The translations under genes were made by a program, and so were the position numbers. This document shows positions 5,295-5,724 of a stretch of DNA of 5,724 nucleotides, piece by piece. Under the pieces are notes generated by a model. That model did no database searches. It saw only the letters and a program-made list of their open reading frames with translations, and was not told the DNA's origin. The first letter of the stretch is position 1. Each line of letters begins with the position of its first letter. The stretch is from Bacillota bacterium (GTDB lineage Bacteria; Bacillota; Clostridia; Lachnospirales; Cellulosilyticaceae), in NCBI GenBank assembly GCA_023457875.1, contig JAEXBC010000179.1, positions 1 through 5,724 on the forward strand, given 5' to 3'.

Positions 5295-5724
5295 ATGGCA
5301 AAAAAGGACTATTATCAAATCGGAGAAGTATCAAAAATATGTCACATTCCTATTCGAACACTTCATTATTATGATGAAATCAATCTACTTAAGCCCGATA
5401 AGGTGGACGAAGAAAGCCAGTATAGATATTACTGCCATAATCAGTTACAAATGATTAATTTCATTAAATTTTATAAAGAAGCTGGATTTTCTTTGGAGGA
5501 AATAAAACAGCTTATTGTAAGAGAGAATGTGACCTTTAATCAGAGAAAACTAAAGGAAAAATGTGATGAAATCGATGGAGAGATTGCACGGTTAATGATT
5601 TTAAAAAAGAAACTTAAGTATATGAACTGGGATATCTACAATAAACCTCTTGAAAGCGTAGTAGAATTTAAGGAAATACCTCTGTGTTATGTGGCATACT
5701 CAAGATATAAGGGCGGAGCTACGC
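5295..5724 (+). CDS. MerR-family transcriptional regulator (3' end outside window)
   Basis: The first 143 residues of a MerR-type DNA-binding regulator run off the window edge. The N-terminal winged-helix domain is clear: YYQIGEVSKICHIPIRTLHYYDEINLL has the typical helix-turn-helix (about residues 7-25) and the RTLHYYDE signature (21-28), followed by the wing with YRYY (43-46) and the second helix pair FIKFYKEAGFSLEEIKQLI (56-74). A long coiled-coil dimer helix follows (about 82-112). The sequence then enters LESVVEFKEIPLCYVAYSRYKG (119-140), which looks like the start of a GyrI/BmrR-type effector-binding domain, so it would respond to a small molecule, often a drug-like compound. No metal-binding cysteine pattern is visible in the part shown. 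The start ATG lacks a nearby ribosome binding site; ATG 5291 is out of frame. Target genes lie outside the window or are unknown. Confidence 0.9.
   Translation, partial: MAKKDYYQIGEVSKICHIPIRTLHYYDEINLLKPDKVDEESQYRYYCHNQLQMINFIKFYKEAGFSLEEIKQLIVRENVTFNQRKLKEKCDEIDGEIARLMILKKKLKYMNWDIYNKPLESVVEFKEIPLCYVAYSRYKGGAT

Noticed and set aside
5291..5372. Start of the MerR gene at ATG 5291
   Set aside because: This frame gives an unrelated short peptide and soon stops; ATG 5295 opens the frame with the clear MerR helix-turn-helix.
1..5724. tRNA, rRNA, CRISPR array or complete mobile element
   Set aside because: No cloverleaf, rRNA-like sequence, regularly spaced repeat or transposase/integrase was seen on either strand.

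Overview
The window looks like chromosomal DNA of a low-GC, anaerobic Gram-positive bacterium of the Clostridia, most likely Lachnospiraceae or a close relative. The base composition is AT-rich, the genes carry AGGAGG-type ribosome binding sites, and the gene content fits an anaerobe: an FeFe-hydrogenase-type iron-sulfur protein fused to a chemoreceptor module, a rubrerythrin, and an ECF sigma factor with a C-terminal cysteine motif. All supported genes are on the plus strand. The family assignment is inference from composition and gene types.

Layout. Positions 27-461 encode a small membrane-anchored protein of unknown function, possibly cut at its 5' side by the window edge. Positions 479-643 hold a compact unit made of a SigA-type promoter, an 11-codon ORF with a good ribosome binding site, and a hairpin terminator. 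Positions 692-1868 are a two-gene operon: an ECF sigma factor with a long C-terminal extension, then a small four-helix membrane protein, closed by a 20-bp hairpin. The operon may be driven by an ECF-type promoter (TGTCACA box) just upstream of the sigma gene.

Positions 1869-2478 contain no gene but are not empty. They hold an extended -10 promoter, a region with a roughly 100-nt imperfect hairpin that could be a small RNA or a long leader, and a candidate SigD (flagellar/chemotaxis) promoter. Next comes the most interesting gene, 2479-4413. It encodes a soluble protein with a 2x[4Fe-4S] ferredoxin domain, an FeFe-hydrogenase H-cluster domain that keeps its four ligand cysteines but has lost other active-site residues, a further 4Fe-4S domain, and a complete chemoreceptor signalling hairpin. 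It reads as a redox or hydrogen sensor that feeds directly into the CheA/CheW pathway.

Downstream, rubrerythrin (4533-5069) has its own extended -10 promoter overlapped by a PerR-box-like sequence, and ends in a perfect 25-bp hairpin terminator. The window ends inside a MerR-family regulator (5295 to the edge) whose best ribosome binding site is separated from the start codon by a hairpin.

Taken together, the second half is a redox/oxidative-stress neighbourhood: a probable iron-sulfur-based taxis receptor beside a peroxide-reducing enzyme. The ECF sigma operon is a separate regulatory unit. Neither the ligand of the receptor nor the stimulus for the sigma factor can be read from the sequence.
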